Below are positions 31,866-41,046 of a stretch of DNA of 64,000 nt, piece after piece. The translations under genes and the position numbers were made by a program. The notes beneath the pieces were generated by a model. It saw only the letters and a program-made list of their open reading frames with translations, did no database searches and was not told where the DNA came from. This DNA is from Arcanobacterium_A hippocoleae_A (GTDB lineage: Bacteria; Actinomycetota; Actinomycetes; Actinomycetales; Actinomycetaceae), in assembly GCA_040360365.1 (NCBI GenBank), contig CP136412.1; one strand, 5' to 3'. Position 1 is the first letter of the stretch; each line of letters opens with the position of its first letter.

Positions 31866-32564
31866 GAGTGGACCTCGATTCCTTTGCTATACGTATGTAG
31901 AGACTATTCAAATCTGGCACCCCGGCTTGCTCAAGTAGAGGATCAATCTGACCCGCGTAACGAAGCCTTCCGCGGTCTAAATGCACTAAATGTGTACAAT
32001 TCTCTTGAATCTCAGACATGTAATGAGACGAGACCAAAACCAACCGCCCGACGCAGAGGTCACGTAGCGTGGCCCAGAAATCCAGACGGGCAAGCGGATC
32101 CAGACCCGTAGTGGGCTCGTCAAGAACCACTACGGCGGGGTTGTTTAGAAAGGCGAGGGCAAGGTTAACCTTCTGTTGCATACCTCCAGATAGTGAGCCG
32201 TATCGTTTATTGATGAACGGACTCAGGTCAAGGAGATTGACGAGATCATCAATAGGAAGCACCGGACCTGAATAGTAGGTGGAGAAAAGACGCAAAAGCT
32301 CCAAAGCTGTGGCTGATTCGTAGAAGTTATTTTTCTGCAGGACGACACCGATTTTTCCTTTAGCGGAGCGCCTGACAACTCCGCAGAGAGATCGATTTTC
32401 CCCTCGCTTGGGTGCTGAATCCCCATTATTGTCTCAAGAAGCGTCGTTTTTCCGCTGCCGTTATGCCCGATCACCGCGACAGTCGCATCGGTAGGCGTTG
32501 TGAAAGAGACTGAGTCCAGCGCCTTGACGGAGCCGAAGTTTTTCGATAAGTTTTGAACGTCCAT
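31840..32564 (-). CDS. ABC exporter ATPase (one frameshift)
   Basis: About 241 aa. Walker A GHNGSGKTT, Q-loop VVLQKNNFYES, signature LSGGMQQK, Walker B VVVLDEPTTGLDP and switch His VSSHY. The frame breaks before the Q-loop; one extra T in + strand TTTTT at 32352-32356 joins GAPLKEK to IGVVLQ. Pairs with the permease that follows; first gene after the precursor. Confidence 0.85.
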
Positions 32565-32634
32565 TCGACCAGTAATCTCTCAAAGTCTGGCCGCCGACGG
32601 AAAAGAAGGCAGACCGGACAGTTGTGCTGTGGTA

Positions 32635-32847
32635 TCAACCGCCGATGTGAACGCTACAGCAAGAAGTCGAGACGCAGCACGAGCAACTATTACAAGAAGA
32701 AATGCCCGATGAAGCAGCAGTTTCGGAGAGCGTCATAGTCTCGTCAAGTTCCACGACCTCGATACCGTCGAAAGCATCAGATAGGTCTTGGAAGTCTAAA
32801 TCAGAGAAATCCTGAAAGTCTATGTCGGTGGTAGTTGGAGAACTCAT
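32635..32847 (-). CDS. Thiopeptide precursor peptide
   Basis: 70 aa. The acidic leader includes an internal near-repeat (DFQDFSDLDFQDLSDAFD) followed by IEVVELDE, close to known thiopeptide leaders. The C-terminal 20 residues, probable core SCNSCSCCVSTSCCSVHIGG, contain six Cys and six Ser/Thr. A Ser directly before CC at core position 12 and Ser at position 1 are the likely dehydroalanine pair for the pyridine ring. Weak ribosome site (AAGGGAAACTGCC). Its neighbours, LanB, SpaB_C, YcaO and SagB types, are exactly what is needed for a thiopeptide. Cleavage before the SC pair is inferred. Confidence 0.88.
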   Translation of the reverse strand: MSSPTTTDIDFQDFSDLDFQDLSDAFDGIEVVELDETMTLSETAASSGISSCNSCSCCVSTSCCSVHIGG

Positions 32848-32967
32848 GGCAGTTTCCCTTAGCTAGGTTTGAATATTACTAAGGTGCATTTACGCCCCCA
32901 AAGAGTGTCCCTACTTGCGACCAACGCCGGATAATCTTTCGAGTACATGGTAGCGCCTGTGGTCATT

Positions 32968-32996
32968 AGAATAACTCACTATCTTGGCTTTGTCAA
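32968..32996 (-). promoter_or_regulatory. Predicted promoter of the thiopeptide operon
   Basis: Reading leftwards: -35 TTGACA (32996-32991, perfect consensus), 17-bp spacer, -10 TATTCT (32973-32968). The precursor start is about 115 bp further on. It is the only strong promoter I see for the leftward cluster. Confidence 0.7.
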
Positions 32997-33075
32997 ATCG
33001 TCGGCGTACCTTACATATATTGAGCGCGTAAACATGGTGGTGCCTCATGTTGTTTGAGCGCGAAAAAATGTTGGT

Positions 33076-33247
33076 ATGAGTGATCGGATTATTTCTATGG
33101 GTACGCGTGTGGAGGTGGCGAGCCGGTTGCGTAAGGCGTACCGGAACGCTACAAAGGGTGAAAAAGGCCTGGTGTTGGATAGTTTTTGCGAGGCTACGGG
33201 TATGTCACGTTCTTCAGCGCGGCGTTACCTGACCAGGGTGGCTTCTA
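33076..33247 (+). pseudogene. Transposase N-terminal fragment cut by IS30
   Basis: Encodes MSDRIISMGTRVEVASRLRKAY and a helix-turn-helix region (FCEATGMSRSSARRYLTRV) resembling the start of integrase-core transposases, then runs into the IS30 end. Two direct TTGAGCGCG copies about 32 bp apart lie just upstream (around 33027-33065), probably the old element's terminal repeats. The rest of that gene is not found on the far side of IS30. Confidence 0.6.
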
Positions 33248-34510
33248 GGGGTGGTTGCAATAGTTGTTGTTGATTAGTTCGATTATATGCTCGCTTGATT
33301 TGTGCCAGTTGAGGGTTTTCTTGGTCTGTCGCCCCCGTTCTTCAGCGACGGTGTCGAGGTAGGTTTCGGAAAATTGGGATAGGTCGATACTCTTGGGGAA
33401 GTATTGACGTAAGAGTCCGTTGGTGTTTTCGTTGGTGCCGCGTTGCCAGAGCGAGTGCGGGTCATAAAAATACACATCAATGTCTAGCTCGGTAGAGATT
33501 TTCGTATGGAGTGCCATTTCCGAGCCTTGATCCCAGGTAAGAGAATTACGTAAAAGTTTAGGAAGGTGCTGCATTTTCTTCACGATAGCTTCTTGCACGC
33601 TACCAGCGTCATGACGATCAGGAAGATGTAAGAAAATAGTGAACCGTGTTGTGTGTTCTATGAGTGTGCCGATAGCACTCTTGTTGCCAGCACCAAGGAT
33701 AAGATCGCCTTCCCAATGCCCTGGAATCATACGTGTTTCTATATCGTCTGGGCGGTCATGAATCAACACCATTGCTTCACGCAAACGAGGCTTACGCGTT
33801 GATATATCAGAGCGTGTTTTACGCACGGCTCGACCGCTTCGCAGAGCGTTTTTAACCTCAAGTTTGAGGCTGCCGCGAGCATGAACATAGATCGCTTGAT
33901 ATATTGTCTCGGCACACACATACATCGACTCATCATCAGGGAACATCTGTTTTAGTCTGCCACTGATCTGTTGCGGCGACCAATGCTTACCCAAGCACTT
34001 TTTAACCAGAGTGAACAAGACAGGATAAGCAAGTATTTTCGCTATCTTGGGGTGTTTGAGACGGCAATGAGATAGTTGATGAGCCCGATACGGCTCACAT
34101 ACCCCGTTATCTGGATTCGTATTAGCTCTTATTTCACGGCTAATACTCGATGGAGCACGTCCTAGATACCGAGAAATACTAGGGATAGCCTGCCCGTGAT
34201 GAAGTATGTCGGCAATTGCGATGCGTTCGTCTTGCGAAAGATAACGAGAAGAAATCGGCTGGGGCTTATCCATATCAACACGGTACCAATCCGCGCTCGG
34301 TTTCTCGTTACGCCCACTGTTTCTGGTCCGCCCATTACTCCAGACCTTGCCCGTACGTTTCGAAACCCCAACAGCCCTGGCTGCTTGCGTGAAATTCAAT
34401 CCCTCGTTTAATAACTGAACATAATAAACACGACGAGCAGCACACATCAACGAACGCGACGCATACGCAACACCCCGATACTCCCGCAACACCCGAAAAC
34501 ACTCCCTCAC
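33245..34510 (-). CDS. IS30-family transposase
   Basis: 421 aa, uninterrupted. N-terminal helix-turn-helix segments (NFTQAARAVGVSKRTGKVW; LSQDERIAIADILHHGQAIPSISRYLGRAPSSISREI), then the DDE core with IPGHWEGDLILG, TWDQGSEMA and NENTNGLLRQYFPK. The stop codon falls at 33245-33247, just outside the inferred element end, so the flank may supply it. With no homopolymer break and all catalytic motifs, the element could be active. Confidence 0.9.
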   Translation of the reverse strand: MRECFRVLREYRGVAYASRSLMCAARRVYYVQLLNEGLNFTQAARAVGVSKRTGKVWSNGRTRNSGRNEKPSADWYRVDMDKPQPISSRYLSQDERIAIADILHHGQAIPSISRYLGRAPSSISREIRANTNPDNGVCEPYRAHQLSHCRLKHPKIAKILAYPVLFTLVKKCLGKHWSPQQISGRLKQMFPDDESMYVCAETIYQAIYVHARGSLKLEVKNALRSGRAVRKTRSDISTRKPRLREAMVLIHDRPDDIETRMIPGHWEGDLILGAGNKSAIGTLIEHTTRFTIFLHLPDRHDAGSVQEAIVKKMQHLPKLLRNSLTWDQGSEMALHTKISTELDIDVYFYDPHSLWQRGTNENTNGLLRQYFPKSIDLSQFSETYLDTVAEERGRQTKKTLNWHKSSEHIIELINNNYCNHP

Positions 34511-34534
34511 ACATCAGGTGCTGCAACGATCCCC
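33248..34534 (-). mobile_element. IS30-family insertion sequence, apparently intact
   Basis: About 1287 bp. Imperfect terminal inverted repeats: GGGGTGGTTGCA at the left and GGGGATCGTTGCA (complement of the right end). No clear target duplication in the flanks. It separates the thiopeptide cluster's promoter side from the next ABC operon. Confidence 0.75.
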
Positions 34535-34570
34535 AGATTCCAAGCTGGTGTTTATTTTTTTGGGGGGGCA

Positions 34571-34681
34571 GTGCCAGGGATATTATTTTTCCAGACGGAC
34601 TTAAAGTCCTTGCGAGAACCAATTTTGGACGAATTCAAAATTGATATTTCTGAATGTTGCGGAGCTGAGCGGGGTGAATAG
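34571..34681 (+). CDS. Short Cys-containing peptide upstream of an ABC exporter
   Basis: A 36-codon frame starting at GTG 34571, next to the 27-bp repeat, ends 2 nt before the ABC ATPase start. Its C-terminus LDEFKIDISECCGAERGE looks like a RiPP leader or core more than random sequence. The 5' end may be truncated by the repeat/IS30 junction, and the ribosome site is only a G run. No maturase gene is adjacent. A tentative call, given mainly because the frame is directly coupled to an exporter. Confidence 0.3.
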   Translation: MPGILFFQTDLKSLREPILDEFKIDISECCGAERGE

Positions 34682-34683
34682 TT

Positions 34684-35609
34684 GTGAATAATACTGGCAT
34701 TTTTCTTAAACTTGAGCATGTTTCTGTTGATTATGGCGGTACACGCCCGGCCTTGTCGGAGATCACGGTAAACTTGCACGGCGGCCGCGTTATTGGTTTG
34801 CTCGGGGCGAATGGTGCAGGTAAAACCACGTTGATTAACGTGAGTGCAGGTGTGCGCACGCCAACCTCTGGGAGTGTCACAGTAAAGGGAGGGCCGCTAG
34901 GTTGGTGTGCCCAACAACTGATGATCGATTGGTTCGTGAGTATTCGCACCAATGTGTGGATGGGAGCCTCCTCGCCGGTTTACGCGGAGCTGAAGCCTGG
35001 AAACGAGCTGATGAGGCGTTGGCAAGTGTCGGGCTCGAAAATGAACCGATTCATGAAACTCCCGAAATTTTGTCTGGCGGTCAGCAGCAGCGCCTCATGA
35101 TCGCGCGAGTGCTCGCAATGCGTCCGCAGATTATGCTGCTTGATGAACCAACAGTTGGTTTGGACTTGGGGCACATCGCACGTTTGTCGCAAGCGATACA
35201 TGCCAGCCGTGACCAAGGGAACCTGGTCGTGATTTCTTCGCATGATTTTACTGCGATTGAGTCTCTGATCGATGACGTGTTGCTATTGGATGGCGGCATC
35301 TTACGCTTTATGGGGACTAAACAAGAATTCGTGACACGGTTTGCGCAGCATGAAAACATCGCGATCGAGCTGGCAGATCCGGTAGCAGATCTTTTCCACC
35401 TCGCTCTTCCTCATGATTACAACATCACTATTGATGATGACGGGCGGCACCTCACACTCACAGTTCCGACTGGGACTCCTTTCGGCGGTTTGCTGCGCAG
35501 TATCGAAGCCGAAGGAGGCATTGTGAAAGATGCGGTACGCCGCGGAGTGACCTTGGGCGAAGCATTTTTAGCAGCGACCGCAGGCGAGCAGAAGGAGCAG
35601 AGCCGATGA
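34684..35609 (+). CDS. ABC transporter ATPase (one frameshift)
   Basis: About 308 aa. GTG start. Walker A GANGAGKTT, Q-loop WCAQQLMIDWFVSIRTNVWM, signature LSGGQQQR, Walker B IMLLDEPTVGLD, switch VISSHD. One extra G in GGG at 34962-34964 joins NVWMG to SLLAGLRGAEAW. A C-terminal 90-residue extension follows the ATPase core, as in drug/bacteriocin exporters. Overlaps the permease start (ATGA). Confidence 0.85.
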
Positions 35610-36409
35610 GCCAGCGTGCATATAAATCTGAAACCAATGCTGATTCGCGATCCGCGGCATCTTGGTTCCACTCGCTCGCGATTATGATGCGGCTGGAATG
35701 GCTCGGAGCCGAACTGCACACCTGGCAGCGTTGGGTGTCCCTGGCGGTATTGCCGATGACATATCTTGGACTGCTCGGTGTTGGGCTTGCCTCCGCCTTT
35801 GGGGACGGCACCTACCTCAATTTCGTTGTTCCTGGCGCAATCGTCATGCAAGCTCTCAGCGGTCTGAATAGAGTTGTGGCGCGGACGGTCACTGAACGGC
35901 GCTGGGGTCTTGCCGCATTCAAACTGCAATCAGGCGTTCCTAAGTCGGCTTATCTGTTTGGTCTGATTTTTCCTGGAATCGCGATATTTACGGTGCAAGC
36001 TCTCATCTTATTGGTCTTTGCAGCGATTCTCGGGGTGCGTTACAGTCTGCTGACTATTGCGGTGATGATGTTCGCTGCCGTGCTGGGCGCGCTCACGTGG
36101 AGTCTGCTGAGTTTCGTAGTGGCGTCTGCAGTGCGTAATTATCAGACTCGCGATTTCATTCTGACCATCACGATCATGCCGCTCACTTTTGCGGCTCCCG
36201 TATTCTATCCCCTTGATAGTGCGCCGCTTGTACTCAAGATGTTGGCGCTCATCAATCCGCTCACATATCAGGTTCACTTGGTACGCGGCGCCGCCTACGG
36301 GCAGATCGAAATGCTCCCAGTATTCGTCTGCCTTGGCACTCTTGTGGTGGCTGCAGTAATGGCATTATTTGCCGCCCGGAAAATGCAGGAACTATCTTTC
36401 GAAGGATAG
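35606..36409 (+). CDS. ABC-2 type permease
   Basis: 267 aa with six predicted membrane helices; VARTVTERRWGLAAFKLQSGVPKSAYL is the conserved cytoplasmic loop of ABC-2 exporters. Intact. Partner of the preceding ATPase. Substrate unknown; no relation to the thiopeptide can be shown, since IS30 lies between them. Confidence 0.85.
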   Translation: MSQRAYKSETNADSRSAASWFHSLAIMMRLEWLGAELHTWQRWVSLAVLPMTYLGLLGVGLASAFGDGTYLNFVVPGAIVMQALSGLNRVVARTVTERRWGLAAFKLQSGVPKSAYLFGLIFPGIAIFTVQALILLVFAAILGVRYSLLTIAVMMFAAVLGALTWSLLSFVVASAVRNYQTRDFILTITIMPLTFAAPVFYPLDSAPLVLKMLALINPLTYQVHLVRGAAYGQIEMLPVFVCLGTLVVAAVMALFAARKMQELSFEG

Positions 36410-36460
36410 AATCCCTCCAGTCCGCAAGGTGCCGATCCATTCTTGCCCCAAAATAAAATC

Positions 36461-36537
36461 ACGTAACTGGCGGCAAAGTTCACGTGATTTCACGTAACTG
36501 ATGGCAAAATTCCCTATATGGTTACGTAACTGGCGGC
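36461..36537. repeat. Three ACGTAACTGGYGGC motifs at ~31-bp spacing
   Basis: 14-bp motif copies at 36461-36474, 36492-36505 (ACTGATGGC variant) and 36524-36537, spaced 31 and 32 bp, with unrelated sequence between. The complement, GCCACCAGTTACGT, recurs with similar spacing at 50937-51015 and 57971-58077. Confidence 0.8.
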
Positions 36538-36851
36538 GAAATGCGCGATTTTATTTCCCAACGGGGAATCGTCGTTACTTTGAACTCGTGACCAGCATAA
36601 ACACAAATGCTTCTGACGGTGAAAACCACAGCCTGAGTTCTTGCCGCCGCTTACGTAACAAAACCGAGTTCCCGCCGCACAGGGCATATTTTATCGCGGT
36701 TTTCTTAACTCTCCGCAGATGAAATGTCCGACATACGGAATAACGACGGCAAGCCGCGAACTAGCGCATAAATCTCACAAAATCAGAAAGTATGCGAAGA
36801 ACGGCGTGCTGCCGGCGTTTTATTAAGTTTTATTAAACCGAAAATCGTCGT

Positions 36852-36906
36852 GATTAAGGAAATAATGTTGGGATTAAGGAAATAATGTTGGGATTAAGGA
36901 AATAAT
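36852..36906. repeat. Tandem 20-bp repeat, 2.7 copies
   Basis: GATTAAGGAAATAATGTTGG at 36852-36871 and 36872-36891, with a partial third copy to 36906. The rest of 36410-37155 holds no gene that I can support. Confidence 0.8.
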
Positions 36907-37005
36907 GCAGCAAGCTAATTCCAGCAATCAGAAACTATACTGGTAAGCCTGCATCTAATCCCAAAGTGTGCCAAATAGCAGATCAAACAACGCTGTGAGA
37001 AAAAT

Positions 37006-37043
37006 AAGTACGCTCAGAAATGATTATCTTTCTGAGCGTACTT
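37006..37043. terminator. Strong intrinsic terminator
   Basis: Perfect 15-bp stem (AAGTACGCTCAGAAA with its complement) around an 8-nt loop, followed by T tracts on both strands. About 110 bp beyond the end of the dicarboxylate symporter gene on the - strand. Confidence 0.88.
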
Positions 37044-37155
37044 TTAGAGAAATTTAGGGAGATTTCGGAAAATTTTGAAAGACCGCGCGGCCTTAACCTC
37101 CGCCCGAAACCACCATACCAACCGCTGCCCGAACCGGATCCCGGTTCTTTATGCT

Positions 37156-38604
37156 TTATTTATCCGCTGGCAAAACCGGCATCGGGGTTGGAGTGAGACG
37201 ATCGGCTGGATTAACAGGAGCCGGCGGCACGCCTACAGACACCTTTGTGTCTTCACCGGAAATACCGTGAGCATCATCGGTCATCTTAGCGTAATCGAAC
37301 TTATCGCTGCCATTCAGCACAGCATTCGCCTTATCGTAATCGATTGTGCCGGTCCATTTACCGACGATTAATGTCGCTACAGCGTTTCCCGTAAAGTTGG
37401 TCAGCGCACGGGCCTCGCTCATAAAGCGGTCAATACCAACAATCACACCCACACCGTCAAGCATCTCAGGGCGGAAGCTTTGCAAGCCGCCGGCGAGAGT
37501 GGCAAGCCCAGCACCGGAAACACCGGCTGCACCTTTGGAAGCAATAATCATAAAGATCAGCAACCCCATCTGCTCGGGAATACTCATCGGCATATGCATT
37601 GCCTCGGAGATAAACACAGCACTCATCGTCAGGTAAATCGCTGTGCCGTCGAGATTAAACGAATATCCCGTCGGCACCACAATACCGACAGTAGATTTAT
37701 CCACACCCGCATGCTCCATTTTTGCCATCAGATTCGGCAAAGCAGATTCGGAAGAAGATGTGGCAACAATCAGCAAATATTCACGCGCCAGATACTTAAT
37801 CACCTTGAAAATATTAAGCCGCGCAAAGAACGCAAGCGCCCCGCCCATTATAATCACGATAAACAGTACGCACGTGATGTAGAAAGCAAGCATCACTAGA
37901 CCGAGCGACGCTAATGCCGCAGCTCCCGTTCCGCCAACCACAGCAGCGATAGCACCGAATGCGCCGATTGGCGCCACCCAGAGAATCATGATGAGCACCC
38001 GGAAAACAAGTTTCTGGAAAGCGGCGACAGCGCCCAGGATTGGTTCGCCTTGTTTCCCCATACGCTGTACCGCAAATCCTACCAGTAAGGCGATAAACAG
38101 TGCCTTGAGGACGTCGCCTTGAGTGAGGGCAGAGACAATGGTGGTCGGGATAATGCTCATCACCAGCCCTTGCAGCCCGGCAGAGCTTTTATCTGCGGAG
38201 CTTGCATACTCGTCGCCGCTGCCCGGAGTGATCACGAGCCCTTCGCCCGGCTGAATCAGATTTCCGACGGCAAGACCGATGAAAAGTGCAAGTGTAGACA
38301 TCACGATAAAGTAGGCCAGAGCCATACCGCCGGCTTTCCCGACGGATGCAGCGGCTTTAACAGAGCCGATCCCAAGCACAATGGTGCAGAAAATCACGGG
38401 TGCAATCATCATTTTGACGAGTCCGACAAATGCTGTGCCGAGCCATTTCATTTCTTTTGCAGTCTCAGGAGCGGCAAGCCCAAGCCAAATTCCAGCTGCG
38501 ACAGCGATAATGACCATAATGTAGAGCCAGTGGGTCCGGTCGCGGCGGGGCTTTTTCGGCTCTACCACCACAGGGTGTTGATCCTTATAAATCATTGCAG
38601 CCAT
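37156..38604 (-). CDS. DctA-like dicarboxylate/amino acid:cation symporter
   Basis: 482 aa, intact. DAACS family: SSSESALPNL re-entrant loop, PTGYSFNLDGTAIYLT and IVGIDRFMSEARALTNFTGNAVATLIV are diagnostic, with the DctA-like GYSFNLDGT form. Probably imports C4-dicarboxylates (succinate, fumarate, malate) with cations. GAGAGGA 5 nt before the ATG. The Pro-rich tail is variable. Monocistronic, with a terminator downstream. Confidence 0.88.
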   Translation of the reverse strand: MAAMIYKDQHPVVVEPKKPRRDRTHWLYIMVIIAVAAGIWLGLAAPETAKEMKWLGTAFVGLVKMMIAPVIFCTIVLGIGSVKAAASVGKAGGMALAYFIVMSTLALFIGLAVGNLIQPGEGLVITPGSGDEYASSADKSSAGLQGLVMSIIPTTIVSALTQGDVLKALFIALLVGFAVQRMGKQGEPILGAVAAFQKLVFRVLIMILWVAPIGAFGAIAAVVGGTGAAALASLGLVMLAFYITCVLFIVIIMGGALAFFARLNIFKVIKYLAREYLLIVATSSSESALPNLMAKMEHAGVDKSTVGIVVPTGYSFNLDGTAIYLTMSAVFISEAMHMPMSIPEQMGLLIFMIIASKGAAGVSGAGLATLAGGLQSFRPEMLDGVGVIVGIDRFMSEARALTNFTGNAVATLIVGKWTGTIDYDKANAVLNGSDKFDYAKMTDDAHGISGEDTKVSVGVPPAPVNPADRLTPTPMPVLPADK

Positions 38605-39116
38605 TGTTTCCTCTCATCGTTTAGCGTGCAGCATCTTCACGGATGCGGTACAGTGAGTGTTTTACACGGGGGGCTTAGCGGTGCGGTAGCTATAATCTAC
38701 GGGCGTCATTACCCATAGATTTACATTCGTTACCGTAACACTAAGATATTGCTCTCAAGCCAGGCGTGACTTTCAAACTAATCGGCTTTCAAGCTGGGAA
38801 GCGCAGTAGAACTAAACTGCCGCAGCAGAACCAGGTTCCGGTTGCGACGGTTGTACTAAACCGTAATCATCAAATGTGAAACTTGCTCTGCTGTGTGCTG
38901 TTGCTACTGGTTGGGGGCACAGTATGCCGGGTGCGAACCGCTGTGCCCGGCTTGCAACGCCGTACAGCGACACACATTAAAGCATACATATAGGTACTAT
39001 AGTCCTATAATCTGATTTTGTACAGCGATTTTGTGGCATATTTTGCTGATTTTGTGCTGAAATTACAGATAGCCTGTATCGATTCGCTGCACAGTTAATA
39101 GTTAGTTGATAGTCGG
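38605..39116. other. Intergenic, 512 bp
   Basis: Upstream of the symporter gene and downstream of the carboxypeptidase remnant. AT-rich words around 38990-39120 and a short GCATC/GATGC dyad near 38631 are present; no gene or RNA seen. Confidence 0.4.
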
Positions 39117-39712
39117 TTAATAGTTACCGCCGAGATCTTTTAAGACATTGGAAATATCGCTGTAACGGAATGTATCCGATTTTGAACCAATTGACACTAC
39201 GAGAAATTCTTCCGCTCCGACGGAATATAACACGATGAGGTTATAGTCCGATCCGAGGGAACCATTTTTCACTCCGCGTACACCGGGGTTGAAAAATCCG
39301 CTTTCCGGGTCGAGAAACTTGTTCGTGTTTGCCCAGGTTTGGCTCTCTCCGCCAGGCAGCACGGCAGTGTAGGAAGATTGGGAAACAATATTGCGGATCC
39401 ATTGCTGTTTCAGAAGTTTCTCACACACGCTTCCCAAATCTACGACGGATGCGGAACCGATAAAATCATAACCGCTTGGATCGTGAATTTTTGCCGCATT
39501 CCATCCCTGCACCTGCACAAATTCATTCAAATCTTCAAGGAAAAATCTATGCGCTGTGCCGTGTCTGAAACTTCAGGATGCGCTCGGGAAGCCACAAAAT
39601 CAGCCAACACATAGGCAGCATCATTCCCGGAAGGAACCAGCATTGCCGCAACCAAATTCTCCACCGTATATTCGGATAAACACAGAAAGCGTGAATCAAT
39701 CCGAGAATACAA
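39117..39712 (-). pseudogene. N-terminally truncated D-Ala-D-Ala carboxypeptidase (S11) remnant
   Basis: Encodes the central and C-terminal part of a DacA-like penicillin-binding protein: EYTVENLVAAMLVPSGNDAAYVLADFV (SxN motif SGN), SGYDF, and GVRGVKNGSLG in place of KTG. The first third, including the SxxK nucleophile, is missing; the remnant follows the regulator's stop directly in the same frame. There is also a single-base break at + strand AAAAA 39541-39545 (joins RIDFFLED to LNEFVQ). The missing N-terminus cannot be a homopolymer error, so this copy should be inactive. Confidence 0.75.
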
Positions 39713-39730
39713 CCAATCACAACGAAAGAA

Positions 39731-40677
39731 TCAAGCGTAAAAATCAGGCTGCTTTTCCCCGCCCGGTGTATGCGAATAATAGAGCGTGACGACGACGTCT
39801 TGCGGATGATTGCCGAATTTTTGCCGAAAATCGTCACTCCGCCATTGTTTCGTGCTTTTGGCGCTACACCGATCCGAAGATTAATGAAAGGCGATTTTTC
39901 AAGATGTAAATCGTCAATAGTCACTAACGACACTTCCTCACCATCCACACCCGTACCTTTCTTATTAATCCGAACATGTTTCAGCAACCCGTACTGACTG
40001 AAATTTTCACTCCACCAATCTGGGGTGAGCCTGCCGCGAACATCAGAAAAATTTCCCGGGCACGTCCACGCGGCAGCGTCCACACCGTTCACGCTAAAAG
40101 CAATATCGCTTTTCCATTCATTATTTGATTCCGGAAATTCACTCGATAGCTCCACTGATATTTCAAGCATTTCCGGGCGAAAACCCGGATTAATCGGATT
40201 CGGAATACGGTATTCCACAAAACCGTCGTTAAACCATAAAAGCGATGCGTGAACGCGCTCATTTTCTCCAAACGAGCGCGGCTCATCAATTTTTCCAATA
40301 ATCCTCTTCTCCGTCAGCAGCCCGCATGTTGGCTCCACATGAAAATCAGAATAAAATCCGACGGGGATTTCTTGCCGTACAGATTCAAAAGGCACATATA
40401 TTTTCCGCGGGAAAATTATTTCCGCACGATCCACATTCATTGAATAATATCGCCGCCGTAAATCTGAATCATCCCCGCTCCGATCTTCCCGAATCAGACC
40501 GCTTTCTTCGAGTTGAGCTAAATGGCGCGACATCACAGCTTTACTTAAATGCAGCTTGCATGAAAGCTCGGTAGCCGTCAGGGATCCAGCTGCAAGCGAT
40601 GTCAAAATATCAAGCCGCGGCTGGGACGCTAAAGCCTTGTAAACATTCAGCGATTTTTCGTCAAAGCTCAATTCCAT
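39731..40677 (-). CDS. ArsR-family regulator with C-terminal sensor domain (one frameshift)
   Basis: About 315 aa. N-terminal winged helix (YKALASQPRLDILTSLAAGSLTATELSCKLHLSKAVMSRHLAQLEESGLIRED) and a large beta-rich C-terminal domain typical of the predicted regulators that sit next to family-2 glycosidases and sugar ABC importers. One base near + strand 39816-39820 restores FGKNFGNHPQDVVVTLYYSHTPGGEKQPDFYA. Divergent from the sugar importer; probably controls it through the dyad at 40854-40897. Confidence 0.75.
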
Positions 40678-40853
40678 GCTGTCTCCATACTGGTGATAAT
40701 TTTTATTGGCGGCAGTTTCTGTTCGCGCCGGTGAAAAAGTTTCACCGCCGAAAAACTTTGCTTTTCAGACTGCCCGGCCCGCCAATCGGCAGACTCTCCA
40801 GTCGGCGCAGCCTGCAACTGCCGCGTTTAAGATTCGCAGCCACCACATAAATC

Positions 40854-40897
40854 TAGTTGCTAACTCACGCAACTATCTTACGTGATACAAGCAACTA
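40854..40897. promoter_or_regulatory. Candidate operator between regulator and sugar importer
   Basis: Inverted repeat TAGTTGC (40854-40860) and GCAACTA (40869-40875), with a further GCAACTA half-site at 40891-40897. It lies in the 370-bp gap between the divergent regulator and importer genes, as expected for the regulator's binding site. Confidence 0.55.
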
Positions 40898-41046
40898 TCT
40901 ATCAATATTTGCAGAAAATTGCACATATATCCGGCAAATATCCATTGTTTAGTACACATAAGAGTGAAACAATTTCAATATGTGAAAGCCTTGCAAGGCA
41001 CATCGCACACCCACTACACATTCCGCATCGATTCAACGGAGAAGAA

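Noticed and set aside
32385..32390. CTCTCT dinucleotide run in the exporter ATPase as a possible phase-variation switch
   Set aside because: A one-base undercall in the T5 run at 32352-32356 gives a better protein (LKEKIGVVLQ) and matches the pattern of the other breaks.
18966..32847. Reading the cluster as a decayed, inactive locus
   Set aside because: The same type of break affects topA and other conserved genes outside the cluster, and the cluster's intact genes keep all expected motifs.
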